64,000 nt of DNA from positions 868,001-932,000 of the forward strand of contig NZ_CP007766.1 in NCBI RefSeq assembly GCF_000816785.1, given 5' to 3'. A program made the position numbers and the translations under genes. Source of the DNA: Campylobacter peloridis LMG 23910 (GTDB taxonomy: Bacteria > Campylobacterota > Campylobacteria > Campylobacterales > Campylobacteraceae). The notes beneath the pieces are model-generated. The model had not been told where the DNA came from and did not search any database. It saw only the letters and a list, made by a program, of their open reading frames with translations. Positions 9,468 to 18,032 of this stretch are shown in pieces. Numbering within the stretch: the first letter of the stretch is position 1; each line of letters begins with the position of its first letter.

Positions 9468-9493
9468 AGCTTCTAAAATAAAATTTAGAAGCT
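9468..9493 (+). terminator. Rho-independent terminator after cft
   Basis: A perfect 10-bp stem, AGCTTCTAAA/TTTAGAAGCT, with a 6-nt loop, followed by AATTTTCTTT, starting 7 nt after the cft stop codon. Confidence 0.8.
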
Positions 9494-9571
9494 AATTTTC
9501 TTTCATTTTAAAAGAATTATTGCAAAATAAAAGTAAATTTGCTAAAATACTTTTTATTTAAAAGGACTTTT

Positions 9572-10207
9572 ATGCAAATGACTGAAATTACTGATAAACT
9601 TAAATTTATACTCCAAAAAGAAGGTATAAAAAACGCTAAAGACTCTGATGTAGCTAAAGTGCTAAATATCAATCCTGATACCTTTTATGGTATGAAATTT
9701 AGAAATTCCATACCATATAAACAAATATTAAATTTTTTAAATGAAAGAAACATCAATATCAATACATTTTTTTATGAAATTTCCCTTGAAAATAATACCC
9801 CAACACTTGATCTAAACTATAATGTTTTAAAATATTACGATGTAAATGCTTCTATGGGAGGTGGTGCTTTAAATGATAATGTTAGTTTTTCTGAGGTGAT
9901 TATAGATGAAAAATTAAGTGATTTTTTTGGCTCAAAAGATTGTGATATTATCCCTTGTATAGGCGATAGTATGGAGCCTGAAATAAAAGATGATTCCTTG
10001 TGTTTGGTAGATAAAAACAAAGGTTTTAAAGATGGTGGGGTTTTTGCAGTAAATACTAGAGATGGTTTATTTATAAAACAAATTTTTAAAAGCAACAAAG
10101 GAGGAGTTTATTTACACTCATTTAATCTTAGCTATGCAGATGTGCATTATCAAAATGGAGATTTTTTAATCGTAGGTAAGGTTGTAGGAACTATTAGTAG
10201 AATTTAG
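9572..10207 (+). CDS. S24 (LexA/CI-like) transcriptional regulator
   Basis: A 211-aa protein. Residues ~1-65 form a CI-type DNA-binding domain (VAKVLNINPDTFYGMKFRNSIPY). Residues ~85-210 form an S24 peptidase-like domain with the Ser motif GDSMEPEI and the Lys motif GLFIKQIFKS. Between them is NASMGGG, where self-cleaving relatives have an Ala-Gly site. Here the residue after Ala-Ser is Met, so cleavage is uncertain. I chose the ATG at 9572 because AAAGGAC lies 5-6 nt before it; an upstream in-frame ATG at 9539 has no ribosome site and falls in the likely -10 box (TAAAAT at 9543-9548). It precedes the sulfite reductase operon, but regulation of that operon is not shown. Confidence 0.85.
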   Translation: MQMTEITDKLKFILQKEGIKNAKDSDVAKVLNINPDTFYGMKFRNSIPYKQILNFLNERNININTFFYEISLENNTPTLDLNYNVLKYYDVNASMGGGALNDNVSFSEVIIDEKLSDFFGSKDCDIIPCIGDSMEPEIKDDSLCLVDKNKGFKDGGVFAVNTRDGLFIKQIFKSNKGGVYLHSFNLSYADVHYQNGDFLIVGKVVGTISRI

Positions 10208-10215
10208 TTAAAAGT

Positions 10216-10352
10216 GTTAATTAATAATTTTTATTAACTATAAATAAAAAGTTAATAATAATAGCAATTTAAGTTAACTTTTATATAAAAAAAGTAACAA
10301 TTATACTTTAAAAGTTAACAAATAGAAAATAAGAGTGTTTTTATCTGTTAAC
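10216..10352. promoter_or_regulatory. Cluster of GTTAAC/GTTAAT repeats upstream of mccA (candidate operator array)
   Basis: The gap between the S24 regulator and mccA holds six copies of GTTAAY: at 10216, 10233 (reverse), 10251, 10273, 10314 and 10347. Two lie in the near-palindrome AAGTTAACTT at 10271-10280. The spacing of the first four is about 17-22 nt. Such phased hexamers fit binding by a response regulator or other dimeric regulator controlling mccA. In Wolinella the mcc genes are controlled by a two-component system, but no regulator of that type is in this window. Confidence 0.5.
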
Positions 10353-10373
10353 AAACCATATGAAAGGGAAGTT

Positions 10374-12311
10374 ATGAAACACAAGTTAGCTAAAGTTGCT
10401 ACTTATGCTTGTTTGGCTTTGAGCATTGGTTTGAGTACTCAAGTTTTTGCATCTTCACAGCCTAGAACTCTTGAAGGTTATGTAGAGCAAGAGGATGCTT
10501 TTTTTGATTATCTATATAAAAACCATCCAATCTTTAAATATGAAAAAGATGGGCGTTTAGTAGGTAAATTTACACATAGCGATAGAACAGAAAATTGGGT
10601 GGAAAATCAAAATGGCCCAAAATTCGCAAAAGAACATGGTTTAGAAAATGCTTCAATTACTTATCGCTTGCCTTATGAGTCTTTTTTGGATTTTCCAAAC
10701 AAATTCGTAGGTCCTAAAAAATGTGGTGAGTGTCATCCTGCCCAATATGCTTCTTGGGAGCGTTCACGCCATGCAAAAACAGTGCGTTTTCCGCATGAAA
10801 TGGAAGAAGTTGGCGGTGCTAGTGGATTAAAAAAACCTATGTATAATTCTCAAGCTACCATTTTGCCTGATGGAATTTATCCAGATGATGTTTATGCCTT
10901 GATTGGAACTCCAAGAACTAAATATGGTTTTATTGATAAATGGCTAGTTCGTGGAACTTACCATGTAGAAGATGGAAATTTAAGTAACTTAACCGGTAAA
11001 TTAACTGCTGGAGGTAATCAATTTTCAAGACTTTGGAGTGAATTTTTAACTCCTGATATGGCACAAAAAATAGCAGCTTTTGCCCCTGGTTTTCCTACAA
11101 AAATGGAGGATTTTGGCGGTAATGGTTCTCAAGTTTGGGGAACAAATTCTTACGCAGCAAGTTATAAAGAAAAAGCACTTTTTCAACCTGCAACTGCATA
11201 TTGTGAAACCTGTCATACTTTTAAATTCGACTTCAAGAGTAAAGAAGAATTTTATAAAGCATTAGGTAATCCAAAAGAACTTCAAAAACATACAATTTCA
11301 AAAGGTATTACTTGTGAAGAATGCCACGGGGCTGGAGCTCACCTTTATGGTGCAAGAGGTGCTGGTATGCCATCAAATTGTGAAAGATGTCATCAAAGAT
11401 TTTCATACAACGAAACTGATGCAAAAATAAATCCAAGAAAACCTTTCAATGCATATTTTAAATCAAGTTGTCCAGCATGTGGAACAGAAGGTGCTCAAAT
11501 GTATTCTTCAGCACACTATGATAAGGGCATGAGATGTTCAACTTGCCATGATCCACATGAAGTAACATTTAATGATTGGAAAAGTGGCTATACTAAAACT
11601 AAACTTAAAAAAACATGTAAAGATTGTCATGAAACACAAGCAAGCTTTTTCAAAAAAGGCGGAATTCATGCAAAAGATAGCTGTACAGCTTGCCATATGC
11701 CAAATATGATGAGTTGTGAGAATTTTGCGGCTGTTCAAAATCCTGATAAAGGTGGTTTTGATAATGTTAGAGCTTCTCATATATGGAATATAAAAGTAGA
11801 TAAAACAGCAAAAACACTCAACCCACCAGAAGGCAAAGAAAGATCACCTAAAGTTGGTGGATGGACTATAGCTAGAGATGATGAGGGTAAATTCTTCCTT
11901 GATTTAATGTGGAGTTGCGGTAGAACAAGTTTTAGTGATATTAATTTAATGGGTCCAGGTGCAAGTGGTTGCCATAGTGCTGTTCAATCAACCTTACCTG
12001 AAAAATTACATTTTACAAACCAAGAGATGATTTATGATAAAGTAATGGAGTGGCAAAATCCTGTTAAAGAAGGATATGAAAAAATTAGAAAAGCTATTGC
12101 AGATATAGATAAGAAATTTGCTGAAAAAACAAATCTTTCTGTAGAGAAAAAATCAAGAATTTTAAATCTTACCAATCAAGCACAAGCTATAGCAGATAGA
12201 TTGGAAAAAGATGGATCTTGGGGCGTTCATGGACCTGCTTATTCTAAAAAAATCATCGAAGAAGCTTTAATTTATACCCAAGAAGCTCAAGGTATCCTAA
12301 ATGGTAGATAA
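10374..12311 (+). CDS. mccA: MccA-type octahaem cytochrome c sulfite reductase
   Basis: A 645-aa periplasmic protein with an N-terminal signal peptide (MKHKLAKVATYACLALSIGL...VFA). I count seven CXXCH haem sites in order: CGECH (Cys117), CETCH (277), CEECH, CERCH, CSTCH, CKDCH, CTACH. An eighth, unconventional site is Cys515 with CH at 533-534, i.e. CX17CH. This matches MccA of Wolinella, whose eighth site is a long-spaced CXnCH and which reduces sulfite to sulfide with six electrons. Two non-haem cysteine regions (SSCPACG and MMSCEN) could supply the copper ligands described for MccA. I chose the ATG at 10374 because AAGGGAAG precedes it; a start 13 codons upstream would spoil the signal peptide. 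The downstream genes supply electrons and haem attachment. Confidence 0.88.
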   Translation: MKHKLAKVATYACLALSIGLSTQVFASSQPRTLEGYVEQEDAFFDYLYKNHPIFKYEKDGRLVGKFTHSDRTENWVENQNGPKFAKEHGLENASITYRLPYESFLDFPNKFVGPKKCGECHPAQYASWERSRHAKTVRFPHEMEEVGGASGLKKPMYNSQATILPDGIYPDDVYALIGTPRTKYGFIDKWLVRGTYHVEDGNLSNLTGKLTAGGNQFSRLWSEFLTPDMAQKIAAFAPGFPTKMEDFGGNGSQVWGTNSYAASYKEKALFQPATAYCETCHTFKFDFKSKEEFYKALGNPKELQKHTISKGITCEECHGAGAHLYGARGAGMPSNCERCHQRFSYNETDAKINPRKPFNAYFKSSCPACGTEGAQMYSSAHYDKGMRCSTCHDPHEVTFNDWKSGYTKTKLKKTCKDCHETQASFFKKGGIHAKDSCTACHMPNMMSCENFAAVQNPDKGGFDNVRASHIWNIKVDKTAKTLNPPEGKERSPKVGGWTIARDDEGKFFLDLMWSCGRTSFSDINLMGPGASGCHSAVQSTLPEKLHFTNQEMIYDKVMEWQNPVKEGYEKIRKAIADIDKKFAEKTNLSVEKKSRILNLTNQAQAIADRLEKDGSWGVHGPAYSKKIIEEALIYTQEAQGILNGR

Positions 12312-12360
12312 AACACAGGAAGAATTACAATAATTCTTCCTATAACTTAAGGAGTAAGTT

Positions 12361-14427
12361 TTGAAAAAATTAATGACTAAAATTTTTATCATTCTTTTTA
12401 CTCTTTTTCTGCCATCAGGATTTGTATTTGCTGAGGCAAATGGAGAAATTGGATCGATAGAAGGTGTAAAAAGCATTAGTTTATCACAAGCTGAAAAACT
12501 ACTTGATCAAAATAATACTTATTTTTTTGATGTAAATTCAGAACAAGATAGATATGCTAATGGTTATATACCAAATTCTATATCAACTTATGTTGAAAAT
12601 TGGCAAAATTTATTACCTAATGATAAAAATGCAAATTTGGTATTTTATGGTTTAAATCGTTTTAGATTTGAAGCTTCTCAAGCTGCAGCAGTTGCAATTG
12701 AACTTGGTTATAAAAATTCAGTTGTAATGTTAGATGGTATAGAAGCATGGGCTACTTCTGGTAGAAAAGTAGAAAAAATAGACACTATCAAATGGGAAAA
12801 AGCTAAAGATATTATCGAATTTAAAGATACTATACATTCTAGATTTAAATTTAGCAATACTCCATCATGTCGTGATTGTCACGCACAAAGTGGTAAAGGA
12901 ATTAGAGCAGATATTGCAGCTAGCAAAAATTTAATTAATCAAAAATGTGCAACCTGCCATGAAAAAGCAAGTAATGCTTTAGCAAAAAGTGCTCATGGAG
13001 TTGAAAATTTTTTACCAGTTCAAAACGGAGAAAAGAAAAAAGAAAAGCCTTCATGTGCAACTTGTCACTCTATACATGTAACACCTAAACACTCAGGAAT
13101 TTTTTCTCAAAAGCAACTAGTAGATCAAAAATGTGCACAATGTCACAAACAAAAAACAAAAACTTTTCATATGACATTTCATGGTAAAGGTATGGTTTTA
13201 AGCACACCAGGTGAAACTCCAAGTGTGGCTACTTGTTCTGATTGCCATGGTAAGCATAATATTTTAAAATCAAGTGAAAGAAATTCAACTTTATCACCAA
13301 TTAATCGTGTTGAAACTTGCAAATCATGCCACCCAAATTCTAATGAAAATTTTGCCAATTGGATGGCACATGCTGATCATAGTGATGGACAAAATTATCC
13401 AGGTTTACACGGAGCATATATATTTATGACTGCTTTGGTGATTTCTGTATTTGTTTTCTTTGGAGCTCATACTATACTTTGGTGTATTAGATTGATTGCT
13501 ATGCGTATTAAGTATCCTAAAGAATGGAAAGAAGCAAGAAAAGCAGCACATGAAGATAAGGTAAAAATAAGAAGATTTAGCACTTTTCACAGAATTCAAC
13601 ACTTTTTTATGGCAACAAGTTTTCTCGGGCTTGCATTCTCTGGTTTACCGCAAAAATTTTATGATGCGCCTTGGGCTAAACCAATGATAGATTTAATGGG
13701 AGGAGATATAATTGATGCTGCTACAATTCATCATATATCTGCAATAATAATGTTTGCAGTATTCTTCTCACACATTGGAGAAATAATCATAGTTAATTGG
13801 AAGCGTCGTGATGTAGCTAGAGATCCTAAAACTGGTAAAATAAGCATTATGAATGTTTTAAGAGCTACTTTTGGTCCTGATTCTTTAATGCCAAATTGGC
13901 AAGATTTTAAAGATATGAAAGATCATTTTAAATGGTTCTTTGGGTTTGGTCCAAGACCTCAATTTGATAGATGGACTTATTGGGAAAAATTTGATTATTT
14001 AGCTGTATTTTGGGGTATGTTTATCATCGGAATTTCAGGGCTTATTTTATGGTTCCCTGCTTTCTTTGGTAAATTTTTACCAGGTGAAGCAATAAATCTT
14101 GCTACATTGTTACATTCAGATGAAGCTTTACTGGCAACAGGATTTATTTTTGCTATACACTTTTTTAATACACACTTTAGAGCAGATCGCTTCCCTATGG
14201 ATATGGTGATTTTCTCAGGTAGCATTAGCGAAGAAGAAATTAAACAAGAAAGAAGTGTTTGGTATAAACGCTTAAAAGAAAGTGGAAAGTTGGCAAAACT
14301 TTATGAAACAAAAAGTAATTTTTCAGCTTATAAATGGCTTGCAAAATTAGCTGGTTTTGCTATGCTTATTATTGGTTTAATCTTTTTATTCTTAATGCTT
14401 TATACTTTCGTATCTACAATAATGTAA
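12361..14427 (+). CDS. Rhodanese-like / multihaem cytochrome c / cytochrome b fusion, probable quinol dehydrogenase for MccA
   Basis: A 688-aa protein with a signal peptide. Residues ~30-140 are a rhodanese-like domain whose active-site loop reads VFYGLNRFRFEAS, so the catalytic Cys is replaced by Gly and sulfur transfer is unlikely. Residues ~165-335 hold six CXXCH sites (CRDCH, CATCH, CATCH, CAQCH, CSDCH, CKSCH). From ~350 there are about six membrane segments with paired His (HRIQHFF, IHHISAI, FFSHIGEI, LLHSDEAL, AIHFFNTHF) typical of a di-haem cytochrome b of the b561/formate dehydrogenase gamma type. The layout suggests menaquinol oxidation in the membrane and electron delivery to MccA. 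It follows mccA by 49 nt. Wolinella uses MccC/MccD here, so this would be a different donor. The role is inferred. Confidence 0.72.
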   Translation: MKKLMTKIFIILFTLFLPSGFVFAEANGEIGSIEGVKSISLSQAEKLLDQNNTYFFDVNSEQDRYANGYIPNSISTYVENWQNLLPNDKNANLVFYGLNRFRFEASQAAAVAIELGYKNSVVMLDGIEAWATSGRKVEKIDTIKWEKAKDIIEFKDTIHSRFKFSNTPSCRDCHAQSGKGIRADIAASKNLINQKCATCHEKASNALAKSAHGVENFLPVQNGEKKKEKPSCATCHSIHVTPKHSGIFSQKQLVDQKCAQCHKQKTKTFHMTFHGKGMVLSTPGETPSVATCSDCHGKHNILKSSERNSTLSPINRVETCKSCHPNSNENFANWMAHADHSDGQNYPGLHGAYIFMTALVISVFVFFGAHTILWCIRLIAMRIKYPKEWKEARKAAHEDKVKIRRFSTFHRIQHFFMATSFLGLAFSGLPQKFYDAPWAKPMIDLMGGDIIDAATIHHISAIIMFAVFFSHIGEIIIVNWKRRDVARDPKTGKISIMNVLRATFGPDSLMPNWQDFKDMKDHFKWFFGFGPRPQFDRWTYWEKFDYLAVFWGMFIIGISGLILWFPAFFGKFLPGEAINLATLLHSDEALLATGFIFAIHFFNTHFRADRFPMDMVIFSGSISEEEIKQERSVWYKRLKESGKLAKLYETKSNFSAYKWLAKLAGFAMLIIGLIFLFLMLYTFVSTIM

Positions 14428-14434
14428 TTTACAG

Positions 14435-14461
14435 CCTTATTCGCTATAATAGCGAATAAGG
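14435..14461 (+). terminator. Rho-independent terminator between the cytochrome fusion and the thioredoxin-like gene
   Basis: A perfect 11-bp stem CCTTATTCGCT/AGCGAATAAGG with loop ATAAT, followed by TTTTCTTCC. It may be partial, lowering expression of the two assembly genes downstream relative to mccA. Confidence 0.8.
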
Positions 14462-14495
14462 TTTTCTTCCTTTATTTTTTATAAGGATTTAAAAT

Positions 14496-15089
14496 ATGTT
14501 TTACAAAATAATAATTATTAGTTTAATTGCTTTATTTATTAGCGCATGTGATGAAAAAGTTGATACGAATTTGATATCAAGCGGTGCCAAATTTACAAAA
14601 GAGTATGCTCAACAAACAAATGATATAGATAAAAAATCCTATCAAGAGATTGCACATTTGTTCAAAGATAATACACAAATTCAAAGTAAAGAAAAAAATA
14701 TTTTAATTATTTTTAGTGCAAATCATTGCGTGTATTGTGATAAATTAAAAGAAGAAATTCTAAATGATAAAAAACTACAAAATTTAATCAAAGATGATTA
14801 TAATTCTTACTATATCAATATTAGTTATAAAAAAATTCATACATTTAACAAAAACCATACAAGCGATTTAAGTACGGCTGAACTTTCTAGTTTATATAAC
14901 ATTGTAGCAACTCCAACTATAGTAATACTAAATAAAAACAGCCAAACACTTTTTAATTATCCAGGTTTTATTAGTGCTAAAAGACTAAAAGCTACTATGG
15001 AATTTTTAAATAAAGATGATATTAAAAATTTAAGCGAAGAGATAATTGCTAAAAAACTTTTACATTTTTATAAAGAAAATAATATTTAA
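14496..15089 (+). CDS. Thioredoxin-fold lipoprotein (SoxW/DsbD-gamma-like)
   Basis: A 197-aa protein. The N-terminus MFYKIIIISLIALFISACDE carries a lipobox (ISAC), so it is probably lipid-anchored in the periplasm. A thioredoxin fold follows, with active site HCVYC at residues ~76-80 and cis-Pro segment VATPTIVIL near residue 146. Proteins of this type reduce cysteines of apocytochromes before haem attachment or act in sulfur metabolism. Being between the cytochrome genes and the CcsBA gene (15 nt downstream), it most likely keeps the MccA haem-site cysteines reduced. Ribosome site ATAAGGA precedes the ATG. Confidence 0.75.
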   Translation: MFYKIIIISLIALFISACDEKVDTNLISSGAKFTKEYAQQTNDIDKKSYQEIAHLFKDNTQIQSKEKNILIIFSANHCVYCDKLKEEILNDKKLQNLIKDDYNSYYINISYKKIHTFNKNHTSDLSTAELSSLYNIVATPTIVILNKNSQTLFNYPGFISAKRLKATMEFLNKDDIKNLSEEIIAKKLLHFYKENNI

Positions 15090-15104
15090 TCAAATGGAGA
15101 AATA

Positions 15105-17804
15105 ATGCAATATTTTTTTTCATTTTATATGAGTTTTTTGTTGATGTTTTTGTATGCTCTAGTTTGTGCTATAGCTACATTTATAGAAAATGATTATGGA
15201 GTTAGCGCTGCAAAAGCTTTAATTTATAACAATGCTTGGTTTGATATCTTGCATTTATTATTAGGGCTTAACCTACTTGGTATAATTTTTTATGCAAAAC
15301 TTATACAAAGAAAAAAATATTCAAGTTTAATTTTACATTGTGCTTTACTTGTAATTTTACTTGGTGCTGCCATTACAAGATACTTTGGATTAGAAGGTGG
15401 AATGCATATAAGAGAAGGGGAAAATTCCAATACCATAGTAACAAGGGAAGAATTTATTAAATTAATTGATTATGATCAAAATATTAGTTATGAATTTCCC
15501 ATTAGCTTTAGCACTCTTACTCAAAGACATTTTCAAGAAAAAATACCATTAAATAACGAAGAAATAATCCTAAGCTCAAAAAAATATACTCCCCAAAAAG
15601 ATTCCATCACTCCAGCAGTTTTAGAGATAAATCTACACTATAAAAACACAGATAAACTTATATTTTTAAGCCCAAATTTTTCAAATAAAAATATGGAAAA
15701 ATACACTATCAATAATAAAACTATCGGTATTCAATGGGGGCCAAAAGAAATTAAGCTTCCATTTGCACTACATCTTGATGATTTTATTTTAGAGCGTTAC
15801 TTAGGCTCTATGAGTCCTTCATCATATCTTTCTAAAATCAAAATTATTGATTATGATAAAAATGCAAATTTTTCATATGAAATTTTCATGAATAATGTGC
15901 TTGATTATGGTGGTTATAGATTTTTTCAAAGTTCTTATGATCAAGATGAGCAAGGAACTATACTTTCGGTTAATAAAGATCCAGGAAAAATTCCTACCTA
16001 TATAGGCTATGCTTTGCTTATAATAGGATTTTTATGGATTTTATTTGATAAAAACTCAAGATTTACAAAACTTTCTAATTTTTTAAAAAAAAGACAAAGT
16101 ATAGCTATTATTATTTTATGCTTGATTAGTTTTAAAAATCCATCATTTGCACAAGATAATAAAGAACAAATCTTGGATTTAATTGCCCATGTTCAAAAAA
16201 ATTCTTATCAACATTCTTTGGATTTTGGAACTCTTTTAGTTCAAGATTTTAATGGAAGAATCAAGCCTTTAGACACACTTGCAATGGAATTTATCCACAA
16301 AATAACACAAAAAGATGATTTTTTAAATCTTAATTATAATCAAATTTTTTTAGCTATGATGATATATCCAAAAGAATTTAGACAAATTAAAATGATACCA
16401 ACTAAAACAAAGCAGCTAAGAGAATTAATAGGTGTAAATCCAAATGAAAAATATTTAGCCTTTGATGATGTTTTTAATGAGGGTATTTATAAACTAACAA
16501 ATTTGGTAGAAGAAGCTAATAGAAAAAAACCTAATTTAAGAACCCAATTTGATAAAGATGTATTAGCTTTAGATGAAAGAATAAATCATGCATATTATAT
16601 TTATAGTGGAAGGGCTTTAACAATTTTTCCTGATGTTACAGAACAAAGTTTAAAGTGGTTTTCACCTACCCAAATTTTACCTTTTGCAAAGGAAGATACA
16701 GAGCGTATTCAAACACTTTTGGTTAATTATTTTTTAGAAGTCCATAAAGCCATAAAAACAAACAATTGGCAGAATGCTAATGAAAATTTACAAACAATAA
16801 AAGATTTTCAGCTTCATTATGGTAGTCAAGTTATACCCAAAAAAGAGCGTATAGAACTTGAAATTTTACTTAATCATTATAATATATTTGACAATCTAAC
16901 CTATATTTATATCAGTTTTGGTTTTGTTTTTATGGTTATTAGCTTTTATTTTGTAATTAAAAACATTCAGACAACTAAATTAGTTTATAAAATTTTTTAT
17001 TTTACCTTGGTTGTTTGCGCTATAGTTCATGCTTTAGCTTTAATTATTAGATGGTATGTAGGAGAACATGCTCCTTGGAGCAATGCATATGAAAGCATGA
17101 TTTATATTGCTTTTTCATGCATAATCAGCGCGGTTGTGTTTTTTAAAAATTCTCCTTTTGCACTTTGTGCTGCTAGCATGTTAAGTGGAATTTCTTTATT
17201 TGTAGCACATCTTGGTTTTATGGATCCTCAAATAGGAAATTTAATCCCTGTTTTAAAATCATACTGGTTGAATATACATGTGTCAATTATTACTGCTAGT
17301 TATGGATTTTTAGCCCTTTGTTTCATGGTTGGTTTATTTACTTTACTACTTTTTATTTTTAGAAAAAATAATGAAGTTATAGATCAAAATATTATAAAAC
17401 TACATTGTATCAACGAAATATCTATGATTATAGGGCTTGCAATGCTTACTATAGGAAATTTTTTAGGTGGAGTTTGGGCTAATGAAAGCTGGGGAAGATA
17501 TTGGGGATGGGATCCAAAAGAAACTTGGGCTTTAATTTCCATTGTTATTTATGCTATGGTATTGCATTTAAGATTTATTTTTAAAGCATATTATATATAT
17601 GTATTTGCAAGCGCAAGCGTGTTAGCTTTTTATAGTATTTTAATGACTTATTTTGGAGTTAATTTCTACCTATCAGGACTTCATTCATATGCCAATGGAG
17701 ATTTTATTCCTATACCAACTTTTGTCTATATTTTGGTGTTAATTAATTTAATTTTGATTATTAGTGCAGGTTTTAAACGGGATTTAAAAATGCCTAGTTT
17801 TTAA
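15105..17804 (+). CDS. CcsBA-type cytochrome c haem lyase, probably dedicated to MccA (CcsA1-like)
   Basis: An 899-aa fused ResB/CcsB-CcsA protein, as is usual for epsilonproteobacteria. The N-terminal half has membrane segments (MSFLLMFLYALVCAIATFIE) and a large periplasmic ResB-like region. The C-terminal ~300 residues hold the CcsA part with the WWD haem-handling motif (SWGRYWGWDPKETWA) and flanking His residues. It exports haem and joins it to CXXCH sites. In Wolinella the CcsA1 isoenzyme, encoded with mccA, is needed for the long-spaced haem site, and co-location with a CX17CH-bearing MccA suggests the same here. A general-purpose second CcsBA would be expected elsewhere in the genome. 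Confidence 0.86.
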   Translation: MQYFFSFYMSFLLMFLYALVCAIATFIENDYGVSAAKALIYNNAWFDILHLLLGLNLLGIIFYAKLIQRKKYSSLILHCALLVILLGAAITRYFGLEGGMHIREGENSNTIVTREEFIKLIDYDQNISYEFPISFSTLTQRHFQEKIPLNNEEIILSSKKYTPQKDSITPAVLEINLHYKNTDKLIFLSPNFSNKNMEKYTINNKTIGIQWGPKEIKLPFALHLDDFILERYLGSMSPSSYLSKIKIIDYDKNANFSYEIFMNNVLDYGGYRFFQSSYDQDEQGTILSVNKDPGKIPTYIGYALLIIGFLWILFDKNSRFTKLSNFLKKRQSIAIIILCLISFKNPSFAQDNKEQILDLIAHVQKNSYQHSLDFGTLLVQDFNGRIKPLDTLAMEFIHKITQKDDFLNLNYNQIFLAMMIYPKEFRQIKMIPTKTKQLRELIGVNPNEKYLAFDDVFNEGIYKLTNLVEEANRKKPNLRTQFDKDVLALDERINHAYYIYSGRALTIFPDVTEQSLKWFSPTQILPFAKEDTERIQTLLVNYFLEVHKAIKTNNWQNANENLQTIKDFQLHYGSQVIPKKERIELEILLNHYNIFDNLTYIYISFGFVFMVISFYFVIKNIQTTKLVYKIFYFTLVVCAIVHALALIIRWYVGEHAPWSNAYESMIYIAFSCIISAVVFFKNSPFALCAASMLSGISLFVAHLGFMDPQIGNLIPVLKSYWLNIHVSIITASYGFLALCFMVGLFTLLLFIFRKNNEVIDQNIIKLHCINEISMIIGLAMLTIGNFLGGVWANESWGRYWGWDPKETWALISIVIYAMVLHLRFIFKAYYIYVFASASVLAFYSILMTYFGVNFYLSGLHSYANGDFIPIPTFVYILVLINLILIISAGFKRDLKMPSF

Positions 17805-17813
17805 AAACTAGGC
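17792..17813. terminator. Bidirectional terminator overlapping two stop codons
   Basis: A perfect inverted repeat GCCTAGTTTTT/AAAAACTAGGC between convergent genes. The TAA of the CcsBA gene and the TAG of the 74-aa gene both lie inside it. Plus-strand sequence continues with TTTATTTTTTTC. Confidence 0.85.
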
Positions 17814-18032
17814 TTTATTTTTTTCTATCTCTTGAAGAGCTAAAATAAGATCTTTTAAATTTTCATACGGAATATGTATTTTCCAATCAACCCCATTTTC
17901 TTTTTTTAAAGCAATACCTATACTTAAAATATCTCCACTACCTATACCATAAGGATTAGAAAGATTGCAAAGACTTATTTCTCCACTTTTGCTACCATGT
18001 AATTCTATAGTTTTTAGTATTTTTTTACTCAT
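17808..18032 (-). CDS. Conserved small protein of unknown function
   Basis: A 74-aa soluble protein (MSKKILKTIELHGSKSGE...). I do not recognise the family. It has a Gly-rich GIGSGDILSIGIAL segment, no signal peptide and no Cys pair. Its start overlaps the end of lpxD by 8 nt, so it is translated from the same ilvI-ilvH-lpxD transcript. No function can be assigned. Confidence 0.65.
   Translation of the reverse strand: MSKKILKTIELHGSKSGEISLCNLSNPYGIGSGDILSIGIALKKENGVDWKIHIPYENLKDLILALQEIEKNKA

Noticed and set aside
9835-10098. 87-codon minus-strand frame inside the S24 regulator
   Set aside because: Shadow frame; the regulator frame has the Ser and Lys motifs.
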